A stretch of 64,000 nucleotides of DNA from Polytrichum commune (taxonomy: Eukaryota; Streptophyta; Polytrichopsida; Polytrichales; Polytrichaceae), in NCBI GenBank assembly GCA_950295325.1, contig OX485803.1, positions 69,019,554-69,083,553 on the forward strand. Reading direction: 5' to 3'. A program made the translations under genes and the position numbers. The stretch's first letter is position 1. Each line of letters opens with the position of its first letter. Below the pieces are notes generated by a model. The model saw only the letters and a program-made list of their open reading frames with translations, did not search any database and was not told the origin of the DNA. Positions 60,450-64,000 of this stretch are shown here, one piece after another.

Positions 60450-60608
60450 ATGGAATACTTTGCACGAGAAATGAAGACGAAGGAGATTCCGGTGATTTAT
60501 GACGAGGACACTGCAGACCGCCAACGATTCTTCCGTGGGTTACTTGTTGGATTTATTGCTACGATCCTGGTCTTGTTTTTCTATGTCTTCTACCAACGAC
60601 TATTTTAA
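60450..60608 (+). CDS. 52-residue single-span membrane micro-protein
   Basis: ATG at 60450, stop TAA at 60608. The N-terminal half is charged (MKTKEIPVIYDEDTADRQR) and the C-terminal half is one hydrophobic helix (GLLVGFIATILVLFFYVFY) followed by QRLF, the layout of a tail-anchored membrane protein with its N-terminus in the cytosol. A TATA box precedes it by 234 bp and the fucosyltransferase gene follows on the same strand. It could be an independent small gene or an upstream ORF of the fucosyltransferase transcript. Family not recognised. Confidence 0.45.
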   Translation: MEYFAREMKTKEIPVIYDEDTADRQRFFRGLLVGFIATILVLFFYVFYQRLF

Positions 60609-61237
60609 CAGCGACTTCGGCAGCCTATCGGAGGTTGAGCACTCTTCACTATGAGCTGTGGTAATTTTCAGCTATAACCTGTCTACACAGAAACAAGTGG
60701 GTAATTATAAAAATTCGGAGACATTGAACTAAGCTTAGAACGAGATCAGCTGAGAGCTCCCGCCCTTGGAAGCTTAGGAATCTGTGACGTTTCAGAAACA
60801 CGATATAAAAATCTATCTCAGCGGAGAAGAGGATTCTTAAATCAGTTGGACCTTCTGTACCAAATGACCGCATTTTAAAGCTGTAGAAACCTGCCTGTTG
60901 TCACAGGCGCAGCTGGTGGGGGTACCAACGCTTTAAAGACAGGGAAGAGCAGGAGAAAATTTCAATCCTTTACACTCCGTACTCTTTCTTATCTAGTTGC
61001 TTAAGTACAGTAGTTCAACTGTTTCGTGCAACAACCCTAGCAATCCCCATATATTGTCTCCGGATTTCTTCTTCTTTTTATCATGACAGTCATTCCTGTC
61101 AAACTTCATGCATCAACATCTTGTTGCAACCAACCTCCGGAAGCTGCTGCTGAGAACAACCGAATTACTGGCTCAGGAATTTCAGGCTGCTTCCATGTGC
61201 CGCCAGGAGCCTACTTACTGTGATCAATCTCGAAATT

Positions 61238-63650
61238 ATGGAGAGGGGTCATATTAGAGGGATCATGCATAAATATTCTGTTTGGAGCCCATGGCTTCGA
61301 AGCCTGCCAAGGAGTTCAAGGACGCGGTTCGTCATTTTTATCATAGCCCTCTCTTTCTCTTTTGTAATCATCAGCACTGCCGTGCTTCAACGGCAGAAAT
61401 TACTGATGCACGAGACAAGGTTTGTGGAACTTGACCATCCTTCACCCCTGGAATACGAAGGTCCTACAGATGTGGCTGGGCTAATAGCAAATATTCGAGC
61501 CACAACGAAAATAGCTGCAGAAGGAGGACAGAAGAATGGGAGCAGCAAACTCTTCACACCTTCTATGCAGGTTCGGTGGCACAAACGCAACCCATGCCAT
61601 AGCCGCCGCGAGATCCACTCCCTGTATTCGCTGAGACGAGTCACAAACGACTTGAAGGCCAACCCGAAATGGGCATCGGTGTTGAAAGAGTATGAGGTGC
61701 TCCACCGGACATGCGTACTCCAAATGGGCGATGTCACCGATTTCTTCTTGAAGAGGAAGCACATCAATGGGTGCAAGTTTGTTGTGGCGGGGGTGTCTGC
61801 AGGCTCTGGCATCGGCAACAAGGCGTTGTCCATCGTGTCAGCTCTTGTGTACTCAATTCTGACGCAGAGAGTTCTCTTTGTGCCTCTTGTCACGGCTGTC
61901 CCCGGAGTGTTTTGTGAGCCCTTTGAAGGCTCCTCATGGATGGTAGACCCCAATAAGGTACTGGTCTTTGTGCACTAGAATTGCTCCATTTCTTGGGTCT
62001 CTCGATCTCTTGCACTTAACCCTTAGGAGGCCCGATATGAATCTCATATTTTCAAACTCAGGGACAAGCATTCAATTTTGTATTTGCTTTGGGACTGTGT
62101 TCTTTTTTTTGGGTGTGAATCAACTTCAGTTTACGTCTTCGAATCGCACTTAATTATGATACATCTCTGATTTCAGGTCGACTTCAAGTACTTTAGGGGT
62201 TGATAAATTAGTGATATCCATGTCCCTGACGACATACATACAGTGCAAGTTTAGAGCTCATGCAAAGAGAGAAGCAACTAACTCATGTACCCGGTGTTAT
62301 TTATTAACTTCCAGAATCCACATCTGTCTTTGGAGTATCTGACGACCCTGCACTTGAAACTTTTACCCATACCACGGACAAGTTAATCCAGTCGTACAAG
62401 ATTTCCCCATCTGTGTAAATGATAGCCCGGACTGTACATTTTCCTAGTTCGAGACTGTCCTTTCCAGGGTTGCCATGTTTAGGGCAGGGAGTAATCGAAC
62501 AATGGATAGTGTTGATGTTTAGTTTAGGTTACACAGGAATCTTACATTTTCTTGAAAACTGATGGATTTGTCACACCAGGTTTGGTCCGGAAACAAAATG
62601 AGACCAGATTTGTGGAGCTCCCTTGAAGAGTTTTACAATAGAGTTGATAATCCAGAGATGAAGGCCGGTGTGCTGATCAAACCGATCTATGCAAGCTCCA
62701 ATACAGAGGATTGGGACGCTCAGCCGGAGCCGAGGTTTTTCTGCGACACAGAGCAGGCACATTACACCCAAGTTCAGTGGATAAACTTCCGAAATAATCT
62801 TTACTTCGTTCCAAAGCTTTTCGGTGTTCCAGGGTTCCGGCCTGTTCTGGAGGACCTCTTTCCTGATCGAAAAGTTCTCACTCATGTGATGAGGTCAGTG
62901 ATGCTGCCATGTGATCCAGTGTGGGGACGGGTGAGGCAAGTGCATGATGCGCACTTCCGGAGTGCAGATCGCAGGGTGGGCATCCAGGTGAGGTATTTCC
63001 ATGGCCAACCTGATTTCGACCTCCTCCATGCATCGATGGAGGATCACATTGAAGAATGCTTAGTTACTCATGGTTTGCTCCCGGATCTCAACTCTAACAA
63101 AACACTCACATCACCACAAACAGAAGCCAATTCTTCCTTGGCTCCCTTGAAAGTCACCACCATTTTTGTCACCTCTTTGTACCAAAGCTTAAAGACTCGG
63201 TTGACCAACAAATACATTCGGTCCAGTTTAGAAACGGGGGATGCCATTGGGGTTATCCAACTCACACACGAGAACAAGCAGGACTTCGGTGTCGAAATTG
63301 ACCGGCAAGCCTTGACAGAAATCTTGTGCTTGAGCTTGTCCGACCACTTGATTCTCACCCCACAGTCCACTTTTGGGGCCCTGGCTCAGGGCTATGGTGC
63401 TCTTGTTCCATTGTTCATCGACCTTCGGATTGAGGCTGTCAGCCCCTGTGTGAGAGCTCAGACCGCTGAAACGTGCTACCAAATTCCTGCGTCCAAAAAT
63501 TACACATGTCCTCACGATGTCAACTTGAATGGGAAACTGTTCTCCGATGTGGTGCCATACATCTCTGATTGTCACCTTGTGGAGGATCCGTTTGTCAAAG
63601 TGAATGGGGCGGGGTTGGGCATGCAGCTCATAACAGCAAGCGAAGGCTGA
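61238..63650 (+). CDS. GT37 fucosyltransferase (xyloglucan FUT-like)
   Basis: Two exons, 61238-61957 and 62580-63650, joined in phase 0 (donor AAG|GTACTG, acceptor CACACCAG) give 596 residues: ...MVDPNK then VWSGNK.... It is a type II Golgi membrane protein: a short basic N-terminus, a signal anchor at about 29-50 (FVIFIIALSFSFVIISTAVL), a stem, then the catalytic domain. Family signatures are GVSAGSGIGNKALS (about 185-198, the G.GNR-type block with Lys for Arg), CEPFEGSSWMVD, DRRVGIQVRYF (about 371, donor-binding arginine), VTSLYQS and TPQSTFGALAQGYG (about 499). GT37 enzymes add alpha-L-fucose from GDP-fucose to xyloglucan, arabinogalactan or related wall glycans; the acceptor cannot be read from the sequence. 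Start: the first ATG of the open frame at 61238; a second Met is at 61265. Confidence 0.88.
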
Positions 63651-64000
63651 ACTTGACCGCCACTGGCTTGTGGGTTATTTTGAAGTCTAGTGTTACATAA
63701 ATTTTGCCGGGAACACCAACATCCTGACGAAGAACAGGGGGAGTGTAAATTTTGATATGTACAGTACAATCTTTAAAGAAGGCAAATTGTAATCATATAT
63801 AGTACCCAACAACCTGTATCAATATTGCTCAAAGTATCAAATCGGTTTCTAGCCTTGGTGTACAAGCTCATCTTGAATGTGGTATCCAGGATCACGTTGT
63901 TCACTGTAATGCCTTGATGATTGTTGGAAGGAGTGATATACGACCACAATATAATAAGCAGTGCAATTTTAGAGTGATTGGAGTAACAAATTCGCTATAC
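63651..64000. other. 3' region of the fucosyltransferase gene
   Basis: AT-rich tail with no further ORF of note; contains ATAATATAATAAG-type words that could serve polyadenylation. Confidence 0.4.

Overview
The window reads as nuclear DNA of a land plant. Supporting signs are TTTAGGG-type telomeric repeats (25255-25300), a PRD1-like meiotic gene, a GT37-type cell-wall fucosyltransferase, and plant-type transposons (hAT MITEs, PIF/Harbinger, a Stowaway-like MITE). The DNA is AT-rich, introns are mostly short with GT-AG borders, and genes are sparse. The DUF7869-type ORF and the look of the fucosyltransferase make me lean towards a bryophyte, lycophyte or fern rather than a flowering plant, but that is inference.

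Layout. 1-14 kb: no intact gene; degenerate ORF relics (4.6-5.7 kb, 7.25-9.0 kb), low-complexity GT-rich DNA (10-12.3 kb) and two copies of a 498-bp hAT-like MITE (9330-9827, 13254-13751). 14.57-31.80 kb: a region bounded by a 29-bp perfect inverted repeat, read here as one giant (17.2 kb) and possibly nested DNA transposon. It holds (a) a minus-strand gene (21986-16066) whose four phase-0 exons join into a protein of about 1656 residues with a ParB/Srx-like DGQH segment, a DNA-methyltransferase-like segment, a long acidic/proline-rich region and an FCP1/NIF-like phosphatase domain; (b) two further exons (15925-15119) encoding a charged protein; (c) a plus-strand, once-spliced DUF7869/DDE-like transposase gene (28201-31265); and (d) 34 copies of a 22-bp imperfect palindrome in introns, exons, 5' DNA and a 15-copy array just upstream of the transposase gene, plus related motifs next to both ends. 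A third MITE and a telomere-like tract lie inside.

31.8-39.5 kb: no gene recognised. 39.55-46.86 kb (minus): a 13-exon gene resembling PRD1, needed for meiotic double-strand breaks. 47.6-48.8 kb: dead PIF/Harbinger transposase. 49.39-49.55 kb: a 160-nt foldback. 53.55 kb: Stowaway-like MITE. 55.15-57.86 kb: a Harbinger element with TTA target duplications that kept its Myb-like gene but shows no transposase. 60.45 kb: a 52-residue membrane micro-ORF behind a TATA box. 61.24-63.65 kb: a two-exon GT37 fucosyltransferase.

How parts work together: the main story is the 14.57-31.80 kb element. A likely transposase, a composite DNA-binding/modifying/phosphatase-like protein and a dense set of palindromes (candidate binding sites shared by the ends, the promoter-proximal array and the introns) sit within one pair of inverted repeats. 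Splice sites, domains and repeat counts were read by eye; no alignment or database search was run.
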